Of a stretch of 46,073 bases of DNA, positions 29,521-38,401 are shown in pieces. Position 1 is the first letter of the stretch. Each line of letters opens with the position of its first letter. The position numbers were made by a program, and so were the translations under genes. The notes under the pieces were generated by a model. The model had not been told where the DNA came from and ran no database searches. It saw only the letters and a list, made by a program, of their open reading frames with translations. The stretch comes from JAJVID01 sp035275345 (GTDB lineage Bacteria > Acidobacteriota > Blastocatellia > RBC074), in NCBI GenBank assembly GCA_035275345.1, contig DATEMY010000104.1, positions 1 to 46,073 of the forward strand, given 5' to 3'.

Positions 29521-30123
29521 CTAAACTCTAATTCCGAACAATGGTTGGCCGTATTCGACCGGCTGGCCGTTTTCGACGAATATTTTGGCGATGGTTCCAC
29601 TGGAGTCGGACGGTATCTCGTTCATCAACTTCATTGCTTCGATGATGCAGAGAGTCTTTCCAGTTTCGACCGCGTCGCCGAGTTTTACGAAGACTTCCGC
29701 CGTGGGCGAGGGAGCGCGATAAAAAGTGCCGACGATGGGCGAGGTGATAATGTGCAGCTTCTCCTCTGGTGGAGCGGGGGCTGGTTGCGCGGCGGCAGGA
29801 GGCGCCGGGACGGACTCAACCGGGACGCCATCAACGGCGGAAAGCGGAAAGTCGAGATCCCGCCGGCTCGTCGGAGCCTCCGTTTCGCCCCTCCCCTTGC
29901 GCCAACGCAATCGAAATTCGCCCAGCTCAAGCTCGAACTCGTTGAAATGTTTTTCCGAGACGAACTCGATCAGTTCTTTGATTTCCGTGAGGCTTGGGAA
30001 CTCTCCCATATCGTTTGCCACGTCCTTTTCGACGTCCTTTGATGAATATGTTTCAGGGATAGCGGGGGGCTTGCCGGATATTTTTACCTGGGCAGTTTTG
30101 GTTTTACGCTCCGTCTTTTTCAT
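29521..30123 (-). CDS. accB: Acetyl-CoA carboxylase biotin carboxyl carrier protein
   Basis: The 200-residue protein carries biotin between the carboxylase and transferase subunits. The biotinyl domain is C-terminal, with the target lysine in IIEAMKLMNEI (biotin accepted at the K of EAMKLM), preceded by a Pro/Ala-rich hinge (PAPPAAAQPAPAPP). The N-terminal about 55 residues, including KISGKPPAIPETYSSKD, are longer than usual before the conserved IKELIEF start. An internal start is possible, but none has a better ribosome site. It lies directly upstream of accC. The stop is TAG. Confidence 0.95.
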   Translation of the reverse strand: MKKTERKTKTAQVKISGKPPAIPETYSSKDVEKDVANDMGEFPSLTEIKELIEFVSEKHFNEFELELGEFRLRWRKGRGETEAPTSRRDLDFPLSAVDGVPVESVPAPPAAAQPAPAPPEEKLHIITSPIVGTFYRAPSPTAEVFVKLGDAVETGKTLCIIEAMKLMNEIPSDSSGTIAKIFVENGQPVEYGQPLFGIRV

Positions 30124-30131
30124 AAAAAGTT

Positions 30132-30172
30132 AAAGCCTCAACCGCGCGATGCCTCGCACGGCTGAGGCTTTT
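30132..30172 (-). terminator. Terminator of the ribosomal protein operon (after rplQ)
   Basis: On the - strand a 12-bp stem, AAAGCCTCAGCC with GGTTGAGGCTTT (one G-U pair), encloses a GC-rich loop and is followed by AACTTTTT. It lies 35 nt after the rplQ stop and directly before accB. The G-U pair makes the hairpin stronger on the - strand than the + strand. Confidence 0.7.
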
Positions 30173-30206
30173 CGCAAACTGTGCGAGAGGTCGCCTCTCA
30201 AGCGAT

Positions 30207-30704
30207 TTATTTCTTCTTTCCGGCCTTTTCGTCCTTGTCCTTAACGGCTTTCTTGTCTTCGCTGCCAACGAACTCGATCAGAGCCATTTCGGCGCCATCG
30301 CCTTTGCGCGGGCCGAGTTTGAAAATTCGCGTGTATCCGCCCGCACGGTCAGCGAAGCGATCGGCCAGTTCCCCGGTCAATTTCTTCAATGCTGCGACGC
30401 CCGCGTTTACTTGAGCGTCCTTAACATGTTTTTTGCTGTCCGGTCCAGCGTTGCCTGGAAAGAAATACGCCGCCGCCTGACGAGTGGCATGCACCGCAGC
30501 TTCGTCCTGGCCTGCTGCGCGAGCGGCTCGCGCCCGGCGTCCCAGCGTGACAGCTTTCTCGGCGTAGGGACGTAATTCCTTCGCCTTCGGCAAGGTCGTG
30601 ATGATTCGTTCGTGGAGCACGAACGAAGTGCAGAGGTTTCTGAGCAGCGCCTTCCTGTGCGACGATGTCCGCCCCAGCTTTCTGTGTGCAACAAGGTGTC
30701 TCAT
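30207..30704 (-). CDS. rplQ: 50S ribosomal protein L17
   Basis: 165 residues, opening MRHLVAHRKLGRTSSHRKALLRNL, the conserved L17 start. The family is usually about 120-130 residues; the extra length is a charged C-terminal tail (KAVKDKDEKAGKKK) plus a small insertion with AAAYFFPG. It is the last gene of the alpha part, 27 nt after rpoA. Confidence 0.96.
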   Translation of the reverse strand: MRHLVAHRKLGRTSSHRKALLRNLCTSFVLHERIITTLPKAKELRPYAEKAVTLGRRARAARAAGQDEAAVHATRQAAAYFFPGNAGPDSKKHVKDAQVNAGVAALKKLTGELADRFADRAGGYTRIFKLGPRKGDGAEMALIEFVGSEDKKAVKDKDEKAGKKK

Positions 30705-30730
30705 GACTTTTATTCCTTACCTGGCCGCCG

Positions 30731-31717
30731 TTAGGGCGCGTCGGGGCCCTTGATGATGTTTCCCTGGTCATCGAACTTCATTCCCAGTCCGAGCCCCATA
30801 CTGGTCAGAATATCTTTGATCTCGTTCAAAGATTTGCGCCCAAAATTCTTGGTCTTCAACATCTCGGCTTCGCTCTTCTGAACCAGGTCACGGATGGTCT
30901 TGATGTCCGAGTTCTTCAGGCAATTGTAGGAACGCACTGAAAGCTCGAGTTCATCAACCGATTTGTCGAGATGCTCGTTGTGCGCCGGAATGGACTTCTG
31001 CACGACAGGCTCGGGCTGTTCGTGAATCTCTTCCTCGAAGTTGATGAAGATCGTCATGTGATCTTTGATCAACTTCGCGGCCAGGCCGATGGCGAATTCC
31101 GGCGTGACACTGCCGTTGGTCCAGACCTCGAGCAGCAGTTTGTCGTAATCGGTATCCTGCCCCAAGCGAGCGGCCTCGACGTGGAAATTGACCTTCGTGA
31201 TTGGAGAATGAACCGAATCGACCGGGATGTACCCGACCGGCAGATCGTCGTCGAAGTTGCGGTCAGCCGAAATGTAACCACGCCCTCGCTTGATCCGCAT
31301 CTCGATATTAAGGTTCCCGCCTTCGCTCACCGTGGCGATGTGAACGTTCCGGTCGAGGACCTCCACATCATCATCCATCTCGATATCTCCCGATTTCATT
31401 TCTCCGGGTTCGGAGCGTGAAACGCGAATGGTCTTCGCTTCGCCGGAGTGGAGTTTGAACGGGATCTGTTTAAGGTTGAGAATGATATCGGTGGCATCCT
31501 CAACTACGCCTGGGATCGAAGAGAACTCGTGCAACACCCCTTCGATGCGGACAGCGGTGATGGCGGCTCCTTCGATTGATGAAAGAAGAGCGCGGCGCAG
31601 ACTGTTGCCGATGGTCGTGCCGAAGCCGCGCTCGAATGGCTGGGCGGAGAAACGCCCATAGCGATCAGTCATTGTTTCGCATGACAATCGCTTCGGTTTT
31701 TGGAATCCAGTCCACAT
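30731..31717 (-). CDS. rpoA: RNA polymerase subunit alpha
   Basis: 328 residues. ATG at 31717 is chosen because family members begin near MWxGFQKPKRL and GGAAGGT precedes it; the longer frame to 31816 is unsupported. The N-terminal assembly domain has ERGFGTTIGNSLRRALLSSIEGAA. The C-terminal domain has LSVRSYNCLKNSDIKTIRDLVQKSEAEML and NFGRKSLNEIKDIL, the DNA UP-element contact region. It is separated from rpsD by 153 nt containing an 11-bp dyad. Confidence 0.97.
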   Translation of the reverse strand: MWTGFQKPKRLSCETMTDRYGRFSAQPFERGFGTTIGNSLRRALLSSIEGAAITAVRIEGVLHEFSSIPGVVEDATDIILNLKQIPFKLHSGEAKTIRVSRSEPGEMKSGDIEMDDDVEVLDRNVHIATVSEGGNLNIEMRIKRGRGYISADRNFDDDLPVGYIPVDSVHSPITKVNFHVEAARLGQDTDYDKLLLEVWTNGSVTPEFAIGLAAKLIKDHMTIFINFEEEIHEQPEPVVQKSIPAHNEHLDKSVDELELSVRSYNCLKNSDIKTIRDLVQKSEAEMLKTKNFGRKSLNEIKDILTSMGLGLGMKFDDQGNIIKGPDAP

Positions 31718-31832
31718 TTTACCTTCCACTACTCCCAACTTTGCTGACTGTGGCCTACGCGCCTCGCAGATTGCCGATGCTAACCTTGTCGAAGGCTGAG
31801 CTGAATACGGTCTCATCCCGGTTGGCGAGTCC

Positions 31833-31870
31833 AGTAGTCGCGCTCAGCATGGCAAATCCTTAGGGCGCGA

Positions 31871-31875
<5 letters not shown>
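31833..31875 (-). other. Dyad spanning the rpsD stop codon
   Basis: Perfect 11-bp arms AGTAGTCGCGC/GCGCGACTACT (31833-31843 with 31865-31875), with a 21-nt loop. The rpsD TAG at 31873-31871 lies in the stem. It could separate rpsD from rpoA expression, or be a small duplicated inverted segment. Confidence 0.55.
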
Positions 31876-32506
<631 letters not shown>

Positions 32507-32524
32507 TCTCTTTCCTCCGTGAGG

Positions 32525-32635
32525 GTGGGACAAAATGGAAACTCGTCCCACTCGGTCCATCAACTAAACTCTGCCGTGAGTGTGGGACAAGACGGCGTCT
32601 TGTCCCTCTCGGACCATCAACTATACTCTTCGACG
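32525..32635. repeat. Two tandem 57-nt units each with an internal dyad
   Basis: Two related copies (starting 32525 and 32582) of a unit starting GTGGGACAA, each containing a hairpin (GGGACAAGAC...GTCTTGTCCC in the second) and a shared CCATCAACTA tail. They fill the gap between rpsK and rpsD. The divergence between copies suggests age. Confidence 0.75.
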
Positions 32636-33028
32636 TTACGGCGGACGGCAGCCATTCTGTGGAATCGGCGTCACATCACGGATCAACTTGATGTCAATGC
32701 CCGCGCCCTGAATGGCGCGAATCGCCGACTCGCGTCCCGAACCTGGCCCTTTCACACGAACCTCGACTGAGCGCATCCCGGTGTCGCGAGCGATCCCGGC
32801 GGCCTTGTTGGCGGCCTGTTGGGCTGCGAAGGGGGTGCCTTTGCGTGATCCACGAAATCCCATGGCGCCGGCTGAACATTGGGCGACGAGGTTGCCGTTG
32901 AGATCGGTGATGCTGACGAGGGTGTTATTGAAAGTGGCCTGAATGTGGACGATGCCTTGCGGCACGACCTTCTTCTCTTTCTTTTTGAAAACCTTCTTCT
33001 TGCCAGAGGTCTGTTGTTGTTTTGCCAT
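32636..33028 (-). CDS. rpsK: 30S ribosomal protein S11
   Basis: 130 residues, with GIVHIQATFNNTLVSITDLNGN and the conserved C-terminal DVTPIPQNGCRPP. The Lys-rich N-terminus (QTSGKKKVFKKKEKK) is usual. It begins 3 nt after the rpsM stop, so the two are likely translated in a coupled way. It forms part of the 30S platform. Confidence 0.97.
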   Translation of the reverse strand: MAKQQQTSGKKKVFKKKEKKVVPQGIVHIQATFNNTLVSITDLNGNLVAQCSAGAMGFRGSRKGTPFAAQQAANKAAGIARDTGMRSVEVRVKGPGSGRESAIRAIQGAGIDIKLIRDVTPIPQNGCRPP

Positions 33029-33031
33029 AGT

Positions 33032-33415
33032 TTACTTCTTGCCGGGAGCCTTCTTCTTGGCGATCGTCGCGCGGCGCGGCCCTTTGCGGGTGCGCGAGTT
33101 AGTGTGGGTTCGCTGCCCTCGCACAGGCAGCCCTTTGCGGTGGCGCAACCCACGGTAACAACCGATGTCCATTAAACGCTTTATGTCCAGTTGAATCGCT
33201 TTACGCAAATCGCCTTCGATAAGGCCCTGCGCGTCCACGATCGCACGGATGCGATTCAATTCTTCTTCGCTCAACTCGCGGATCTTCTTGTGAATGTCGA
33301 CCTTGGCTTCATTGAGGATGCTGGTCGCGCGGGATCTGCCAATGCCGTAAATGTAGGTCAGTCCGATTTGTGAGCGTTTTTGTGGCGGTAAGTCTACGCC
33401 TGCAACACGAGCCAT
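33032..33415 (-). CDS. rpsM: 30S ribosomal protein S13
   Basis: 127 residues. Starts MARVAGVDLPPQKR, has LTYIYGIGRSRA and the basic C-terminal GLRHRKGLPVRGQRTHTNSRTRKG. GGAG precedes the ATG. S13 sits in the 30S head and contacts P-site tRNA and L5. Confidence 0.97.
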   Translation of the reverse strand: MARVAGVDLPPQKRSQIGLTYIYGIGRSRATSILNEAKVDIHKKIRELSEEELNRIRAIVDAQGLIEGDLRKAIQLDIKRLMDIGCYRGLRHRKGLPVRGQRTHTNSRTRKGPRRATIAKKKAPGKK

Positions 33416-33450
33416 GTACTTTCTCCACTGCCGAATCTCAAATTCGGGAT

Positions 33451-33564
33451 TTATCCTTGCCTCTGTTTATGCTTAGGATTCACACAGATGATGCGCACAA
33501 CGCCGTGGCGGTGTATAATCTTGCACTTGTCACATATTTTTTTGACTGATGCTCTTACTTTCAT
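33451..33564 (-). CDS. rpmJ: 50S ribosomal protein L36
   Basis: 37 residues from ATG at 33564 to TAA at 33453-33451: MKVRASVKKICDKCKIIHRH, then VVRIICVNPKHKQRQG. The zinc-binding set C-x2-C ... C ... H is intact, so this is the zinc form. It lies in the standard place between infA and rpsM. Confidence 0.95.
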   Translation of the reverse strand: MKVRASVKKICDKCKIIHRHGVVRIICVNPKHKQRQG

Positions 33565-33603
33565 AATTAGAATTTTGCCTGCTTAGGATGATGTTTCGAA
33601 GAA

Positions 33604-33822
33604 CTATTTGAAGCGGTAGACGATTCGCCCGCGAGTTAAATCGTAAGGTGAAAGCTCAACCAAAACCTTATCACCAGGAAGAATCTTGATGAAGTTCTTG
33701 CGCATTCTTCCTGAGATATGAGCCAGAACCTGGTGCTTGTTATCCAATTCGACTTTGAACATCGCATTGGGCAATGTTTCCAGCACTGTCGCCTGTACTT
33801 CTATTGCATCTTCCTTCGACAT
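33604..33822 (-). CDS. infA: Translation initiation factor IF-1
   Basis: 72 residues from ATG at 33822 (MSKEDAIEVQATV), the exact family length. The frame extends to 33870, but homology starts at this ATG and GAGAGGGT precedes it. The OB-fold segments VLAHISGRMRKNFIKILPGDKV and LTPYD-like LSPYDLTRGRI are present. IF-1 closes the A site during initiation. Confidence 0.95.
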   Translation of the reverse strand: MSKEDAIEVQATVLETLPNAMFKVELDNKHQVLAHISGRMRKNFIKILPGDKVLVELSPYDLTRGRIVYRFK

Positions 33823-33941
33823 ACCCTCTCTTCTAAGATTATTTTTCCAGCCGATGCGCGAAACCGGCATTATAACTGCATACCTATAATTTGCAAGTCG
33901 GGCGCCAGGGGAGACTCCTGGCCTTAAATTAGCCAGAACAT

Positions 33942-34709
33942 TTACAAAACCAATGATTCGTCTTCGAGCGCGGTGAGCACGAGAGGGCCGTCTTCGGTCA
34001 CAGCAATAGTGTGTTCAAAGTGAGACGAGACCTTCCCATCCTTGGTTTTCACCGTCCAGCCATCGGGCAGTATTTTTATCTCGTGAGAACCTGCGTTGAC
34101 CATTGGTTCGACGGCCAGCACCCAACCTTCTTTCAACCTCGGCCCGGTTCCAGGGCGGCCGTAATTCGGAACCTGCGGATCCTCGTGCATCCGCTGACCG
34201 ATTCCATGGCCGCAGAATTCGCGGACAACCGAAAAGCCGCGGTCTTCGACATATTCCTGGACGGCATATGAGACATCGTAGAGGCGATTGCCTGGAACCA
34301 TCTTCTCCAGCGCCCTAAAAAGAGATTCCCTCGTTACCGTCAACAGTTCCTCAATTTCGGGTAAGACGCCGCCGACTGGGATGCTGATGGCCGCGTCGCC
34401 CACGTAACCATCCAGAGTCGCGCCGCAATCGATCTTAATGATGTCACCGTCGAGCAGTTTGCGATCCGACGGAATGCCATGCACGACCTCATCATTGACC
34501 GAAGCGCAAATTGAAGCCGGGAATCCGCGATAGCCTTTGAAGGTCGGGTAGGCGTCGGCGGAGCGGATCTTCTTTTCGGCATAGGCGTCCAACTGGCGAG
34601 TCGTCATCCCCGGCTCGACCATTTTCCGAAGATCGCGCAGCGTCTCAGCGACAATCAACCCGGCGCGCCTCATTTTTTCAAGTTCGCTAGGTGACTTACG
34701 AATTACCAT
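33942..34709 (-). CDS. map: Methionine aminopeptidase, type I
   Basis: 255 residues. It removes the initiator methionine. Metal ligands can be read in IDCGATLDGYVGDAAISI (two Asp), EFCGHGIG (His), VLAVEPMV (Glu) and SHFEHTIAVTEDGP (Glu). It lies between adk and infA, a common place in this operon. The ATG at 34709 has only a weak ribosome site. Confidence 0.95.
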   Translation of the reverse strand: MVIRKSPSELEKMRRAGLIVAETLRDLRKMVEPGMTTRQLDAYAEKKIRSADAYPTFKGYRGFPASICASVNDEVVHGIPSDRKLLDGDIIKIDCGATLDGYVGDAAISIPVGGVLPEIEELLTVTRESLFRALEKMVPGNRLYDVSYAVQEYVEDRGFSVVREFCGHGIGQRMHEDPQVPNYGRPGTGPRLKEGWVLAVEPMVNAGSHEIKILPDGWTVKTKDGKVSSHFEHTIAVTEDGPLVLTALEDESLVL

Positions 34710-34766
34710 CTCTCAGCTCTGGGTATCAACTCCGGTATCTGGCTTAGGCGTTCTCAGTCAGTCGTT

Positions 34767-35414
34767 TTAGCCGTCAATGACGGCGCGTAACTGATCGAAA
34801 ATTTCGCTCACCGGCCGTTCGCCGTTAAGCTCAATCAACCGCCCACTCTGTTGGTAGTAATCAATCAATGGAGCGGTAGACCGCCTGTATTCTTCAAACC
34901 TTCTGCTGACCGCCTCCGTGGTGTCGTCGCTACGTTGTGTGAGCGACGTGCCATCGAGGTCGCAAACGTCTTCGACTTTGGGGGGGCGGAAATGGATATT
35001 ATAAATCTCGCCGCATTTGGGGCATGCGCGTCGGCCCGTCAGCCGGTTGAATAACGCCTCCTCGGACACGACTATGCGAGCGAGATGAACCTGATTGCCC
35101 TGTTTCAAGGCCAGTTCCTCAAGCAGATGCGCCTGATCAAGCGTGCGCGGATAACCGTCGAGGATATAACCGTTATTACAATCAGGCTGTGAAGTCCGAT
35201 CAAGAATTACCTCCGCGAGGATTTCATCGCTCACCAACTCCCCCATCGCCATGGTCTCCTTGATCCTTCGCCCGAGCGGAGTATCGGCGCGCGCCATCTC
35301 ACGAAGAATATCGCCCGTCGAGATTTGCGGATAGCCGTACTTTTCGGATAGCAGCCGTGACTGGGTTCCTTTCCCCGCGCCCGGCGCGCCGATTATCACG
35401 ATAATCTTCGACAT
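34767..35414 (-). CDS. adk: Adenylate kinase (zinc-LID type)
   Basis: 215 residues. It interconverts ATP+AMP and 2 ADP. The P-loop GAPGAGKGTQ is at residues 8-17, the AMP-binding ISTGDILRE follows, then ILDGYPRT. The LID carries a zinc site of the Cys3-Asp kind: CPKCG ... VCDLDG. ATG at 35414 starts MSKIIVIIG. Confidence 0.96.
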   Translation of the reverse strand: MSKIIVIIGAPGAGKGTQSRLLSEKYGYPQISTGDILREMARADTPLGRRIKETMAMGELVSDEILAEVILDRTSQPDCNNGYILDGYPRTLDQAHLLEELALKQGNQVHLARIVVSEEALFNRLTGRRACPKCGEIYNIHFRPPKVEDVCDLDGTSLTQRSDDTTEAVSRRFEEYRRSTAPLIDYYQQSGRLIELNGERPVSEIFDQLRAVIDG

Positions 35415-35431
35415 AGGAGATTAACCTGCGC

Positions 35432-35507
35432 ATTATGAACAGGAACTATAGGACTTATGGAACTTATAGGTCCTATGAATCCCATAAGCCTTAATGGTCC
35501 TATATGA
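35432..35507. repeat. Imperfect inverted repeat with 8-9 nt units (adk-secY gap)
   Basis: The left part repeats TATAGGACT, TATGGAACT, TATAGGTCC; the right part carries complementary CCTATGAATCCCATAAGCC and GGTCCTATA with a 9-nt insertion. It fills the space between secY and adk. The unit is related in style to the element at 41447 (ATGGGACAT). Confidence 0.65.
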
Positions 35508-35510
35508 TGT

Positions 35511-36944
35511 TCACGCGGTCCGACGCCCGCGCAACCGTCCGCCGCGCGGCCCCAGGAACCCGTCGTAATGGCGCATCACAAGCTGCGCCTCCACCTGGCT
35601 GATCGTATCCATCGCGACGCCGACGACGATCAGCAAGCTTGTGCCGCCAAAATAGAAAGTATAGCCCAGGCCGGTCATAATCCAATCCATATTGGCGGTC
35701 TGCAACAGACTGTCGAGCCACCCCCCGATCAGGGGAAGGTTTTGCACTTGGAACCCGCTGATTATTAATTGCGGGATCAGGCATACGACCACCAGATATG
35801 TCGCGCCGACCGTGGTCAGCCGGACCAGAATCGAGTTCAGGTGATCGCCAGTGCGTTTGCCTGGTCGGATGCCGGGGATGAACGCGCCCTGTTTGCGTAG
35901 ATTCTCGGCGACTTCGTCTGCGTTGAAAACTATCGAGACGTAGAAGAACGCGAAGAGAATGATCAGTGTGATGAAGAGCGTCTCGTAAATCGGGTGTCCG
36001 CTGCCAAGCCAGCGAGTCACCATCGCCAGCCATTTCCAGCTCCCGGGGCTCCCGGGAGGCGGGGCGAAGGTTGTCAACGTCTGTGGGATCGCCAGCACCG
36101 ATGAAGCGAAAATCACCGGGATGACGCCGGCGATATTGACCTTCAGCGGCAGATGTGACGACGCGGTGGCGACCATCTGGCGACCCACCATCCGGCGGGT
36201 GTGATTGGTCGGAACCTTACGCGTCCCCCGCTCAACGAAGACGATGCCTGCGGTCACCAGTATCATCACCAGCAAGAGGACGATCACGCCGATAGCCGAA
36301 AGCGGATCAGTGATTCGATTCACCAACTGCTTGGCCCCGTTCGGAAGTCCCACAACGATTCCGGCGAAAATCAACAGACTGATCCCATTGCCGACGCCGC
36401 GCTCCGTGATCTGTTCGCCGATCCACATGATGAACATCGTTCCCGTCATCAATGTCAGCGTGGAGATAAAGATAAACCCGGTGCCGGGGGATGGAACCAG
36501 AGGGCCGGTGTTGGACGACTGCTTCTGCAACCAAAACGAGATTCCGATGGACTGAATCAGGCAAAGAACGACCGTCAGATAGCGCGTGTACTGTGTGATC
36601 TTGCGCCTGCCCAGCTCGCCCTCTTCCTGGACCTTCTTCAAGCCCATGAAATCAATTGAAGTCATCAATTGCAATATGATCGAAGCTGTGATGTAGGGCA
36701 TGATGCCGAGCGCAAAGATGGAAATCCGCCGCAGATTGCCGCCGGAAAAGAGGTCCATCACCCCGAAAAGATTCCCGCCTAACGACGCCCAAAGCTGTTC
36801 GAGGGATTCCTTATCCACACCGGGGACCTGAATGTGAATCCCGGTGCGGTAAATCACCAGCATTCCAAGCGTGAACAGAACGCGCTTGCGCAGGTCCGGG
36901 ACTTTGAACAGGTTTTGGATCGCATTGATGAATGATTCGAACAT
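35511..36944 (-). CDS. secY: Preprotein translocase subunit SecY
   Basis: 477 residues, the channel of the SecYEG complex, with about ten membrane helices. Recognisable parts are MLVIYRTGIHIQVPGVD in helix 1, FALGIMPYITASIILQLMTS (lateral gate), and a late IRPGKRTGDHLNSILVRLTTVGA cytosolic loop used for SecA and ribosome contact. AGGA precedes the ATG. A C-terminal tail of about 20 residues rich in Arg follows the last helix. Confidence 0.97.
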   Translation of the reverse strand: MFESFINAIQNLFKVPDLRKRVLFTLGMLVIYRTGIHIQVPGVDKESLEQLWASLGGNLFGVMDLFSGGNLRRISIFALGIMPYITASIILQLMTSIDFMGLKKVQEEGELGRRKITQYTRYLTVVLCLIQSIGISFWLQKQSSNTGPLVPSPGTGFIFISTLTLMTGTMFIMWIGEQITERGVGNGISLLIFAGIVVGLPNGAKQLVNRITDPLSAIGVIVLLLVMILVTAGIVFVERGTRKVPTNHTRRMVGRQMVATASSHLPLKVNIAGVIPVIFASSVLAIPQTLTTFAPPPGSPGSWKWLAMVTRWLGSGHPIYETLFITLIILFAFFYVSIVFNADEVAENLRKQGAFIPGIRPGKRTGDHLNSILVRLTTVGATYLVVVCLIPQLIISGFQVQNLPLIGGWLDSLLQTANMDWIMTGLGYTFYFGGTSLLIVVGVAMDTISQVEAQLVMRHYDGFLGPRGGRLRGRRTA

Positions 36945-37017
36945 AACAAATTCCTGCTACTTCCTTGGAACTGAAGATATAAGACGGAGAATCGTCGACG
37001 GCAAGTCACCGCTGTTC

Positions 37018-37060
37018 GATTCTTGATCTTCAATCTTCGATCTTCGATCTTCAATCTTTC
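37018..37060. repeat. TCTTCGA/TCTTCAA heptad array overlapping the rplO stop
   Basis: Five to six 7-nt units of the form TCTTCRA (ttgatct, tcaatct, tcgatct, tcgatct, tcaatct) run into the last codons of rplO, whose TGA (37053-37051) lies in a repeat unit. A weaker complementary stretch (gaactgaagatataagac) lies at 36970-36987. Confidence 0.8.
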
Positions 37061-37527
37061 TCGACCTGAGGCGGGGCGATAATTTCGGCCTTGCCGCCGG
37101 CGGCCTCGATCTTCTCTTTCGCGGACTTACTGAAACGATGAGCGTTGACGGTCAGCTTCTTTTTCAAGTCGCCCTGCCCGAGAATCACGACCGATTTCCT
37201 CATCGATTTGCGAATCAAGCCGCGTTCGAGTAGAGCCTCAGGCGTCACGGTCGCGCCGGCGTCGAACATCTTCTCCAAATCGGCCAGATTCACCTCGGCC
37301 CACTCGCGTTTGAAGATGTTAGTGAAGCCGCGCTTCGGCAGGCGGCGATGCAGCGGCATCTGCCCGCCTTCAAAACCGCGCATGCCTGAATAGCCTGATC
37401 GTGATTTCTGACCTTTGTAGCCACGCCCGGACGTTTTGCCAAGCCCCGAACCGGGGCCGCGTCCGACGCGTTTTTTCCTGGTGGTTCCGCCGGCAGGCGC
37501 TTTCAAGTTGTTTAAGCCAATAGCCAT
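37051..37527 (-). CDS. rplO: 50S ribosomal protein L15
   Basis: 158 residues. ATG at 37527 gives (M)AIGLNNLKAPAGGTTRKKRVGRGPGSGLGKTSGRG, the glycine-rich L15 start; the frame extends to 37560 without support. GYSGMRGFEGGQMPLHRRLPKRGF is conserved. The final residues and stop lie in the heptad array. Confidence 0.95.
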   Translation of the reverse strand: MAIGLNNLKAPAGGTTRKKRVGRGPGSGLGKTSGRGYKGQKSRSGYSGMRGFEGGQMPLHRRLPKRGFTNIFKREWAEVNLADLEKMFDAGATVTPEALLERGLIRKSMRKSVVILGQGDLKKKLTVNAHRFSKSAKEKIEAAGGKAEIIAPPQVEKD

Positions 37528-37564
37528 ATCGTTAAATCCCCGATCGGCCGCAGAATTCACCGCC

Positions 37565-37662
37565 GATTGTCACGGATAATCCGCGCTGATCCATCGCATC
37601 CGTGACAATCCGTAATGAATTCTCGTCCATATATTACATGTTCAGAATATTACATGTTCAGA
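37565..37662. repeat. Inverted repeat plus 16-nt tandem duplication (rpmD-rplO gap)
   Basis: GATTGTCACGGAT/ATCCGTGACAATC form perfect 13-bp arms (37565-37577 with 37598-37610). A perfect tandem duplication of a 16-nt unit, ATATTACATGTTCAGA, follows at 37631-37646 and 37647-37662. Confidence 0.8.
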
Positions 37663-37677
37663 TTCAGCCTGACGTCT

Positions 37678-37866
37678 CTATTCCACGATTCGCAACAGGT
37701 GCGGAATCTTCGCCACCATGCCCCGGATCTCCGCGGTGTCCGGGCGTTCGACAACCTGGTTGAGTTTGGTCAATCCCAAACTGCGGACAATGACCTTGTG
37801 CTTTTCAGGCGTGGCGATTGCGCTGCGATACCACTGAATTTTGATCTTTTTCGTCTCTTTCGCCAT
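37678..37866 (-). CDS. rpmD: 50S ribosomal protein L30
   Basis: 62 residues, matching the family: KKIKIQWYRSAIATPEKHKVIVRSLGL and the C-terminal RGMVAKIPHLLRI. It begins 3 nt after the rpsE stop codon. Confidence 0.95.
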   Translation of the reverse strand: MAKETKKIKIQWYRSAIATPEKHKVIVRSLGLTKLNQVVERPDTAEIRGMVAKIPHLLRIVE

Positions 37867-37869
37867 TGC

Positions 37870-38364
37870 TTAAAGATCCTCCACCGAGCGTCCCCGCAGG
37901 CGGGCGACCTCATCAGGACTCTTCATTCTCACCAGGGCGTCAAAGGTCGCGCGAATGACGTTGTGCGGGTTGTTCGATCCCAGACACTTCGTCAGCACGT
38001 TGCTCACGCCGACGGCGTTCATCACCGCGCGCACCGCGCCGCCGGCGATGACCCCGGTTCCTTCGACCGCGGGTTTGAGCAGCACGCGGCCCGCTCCGAA
38101 TCTGCCGACCATCGGGTGAGGCAGCGTCGTGCCGGCGCGCGGGATGCGGACGAGCTTGCGCTTCGCGGCTTCGATAGCTTTGCGGATCGCCTGAGGCACT
38201 TCCTTGGCCTTACCGGTGCCGAAACCGACGATGCCGTTCTGATCACCGACTACTACGAGCGCCGCGAACGACAGGTTCTTACCGCCCTTGACTACTTTGG
38301 TGACGCGGTTGATTGAGATCACCTGATCCTTCAATTCAAGCCCGTCAGGATTGATTCTATCCAT
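37870..38364 (-). CDS. rpsE: 30S ribosomal protein S5
   Basis: 164 residues. The S5 double-stranded RNA-binding part has VISINRVTKVVKGGKNLSFAALVVVGD; the C-terminal half has GAGRVLLKPAVEGTGVIAGGAVRAV. S5 affects decoding accuracy. GGGGGAA lies about 12 nt before the ATG. Confidence 0.97.
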   Translation of the reverse strand: MDRINPDGLELKDQVISINRVTKVVKGGKNLSFAALVVVGDQNGIVGFGTGKAKEVPQAIRKAIEAAKRKLVRIPRAGTTLPHPMVGRFGAGRVLLKPAVEGTGVIAGGAVRAVMNAVGVSNVLTKCLGSNNPHNVIRATFDALVRMKSPDEVARLRGRSVEDL

Positions 38365-38401
38365 AAAATAAAAATTCCCCCATGCGGCGGCGCGCCGAAA
38401 T

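Noticed and set aside
36854..37054. Frame starting MKIEDRRLKIKNRT over the TCTTCRA array
   Set aside because: It is simply the translation of a heptad repeat, overlaps the secY start and has no separate signals.
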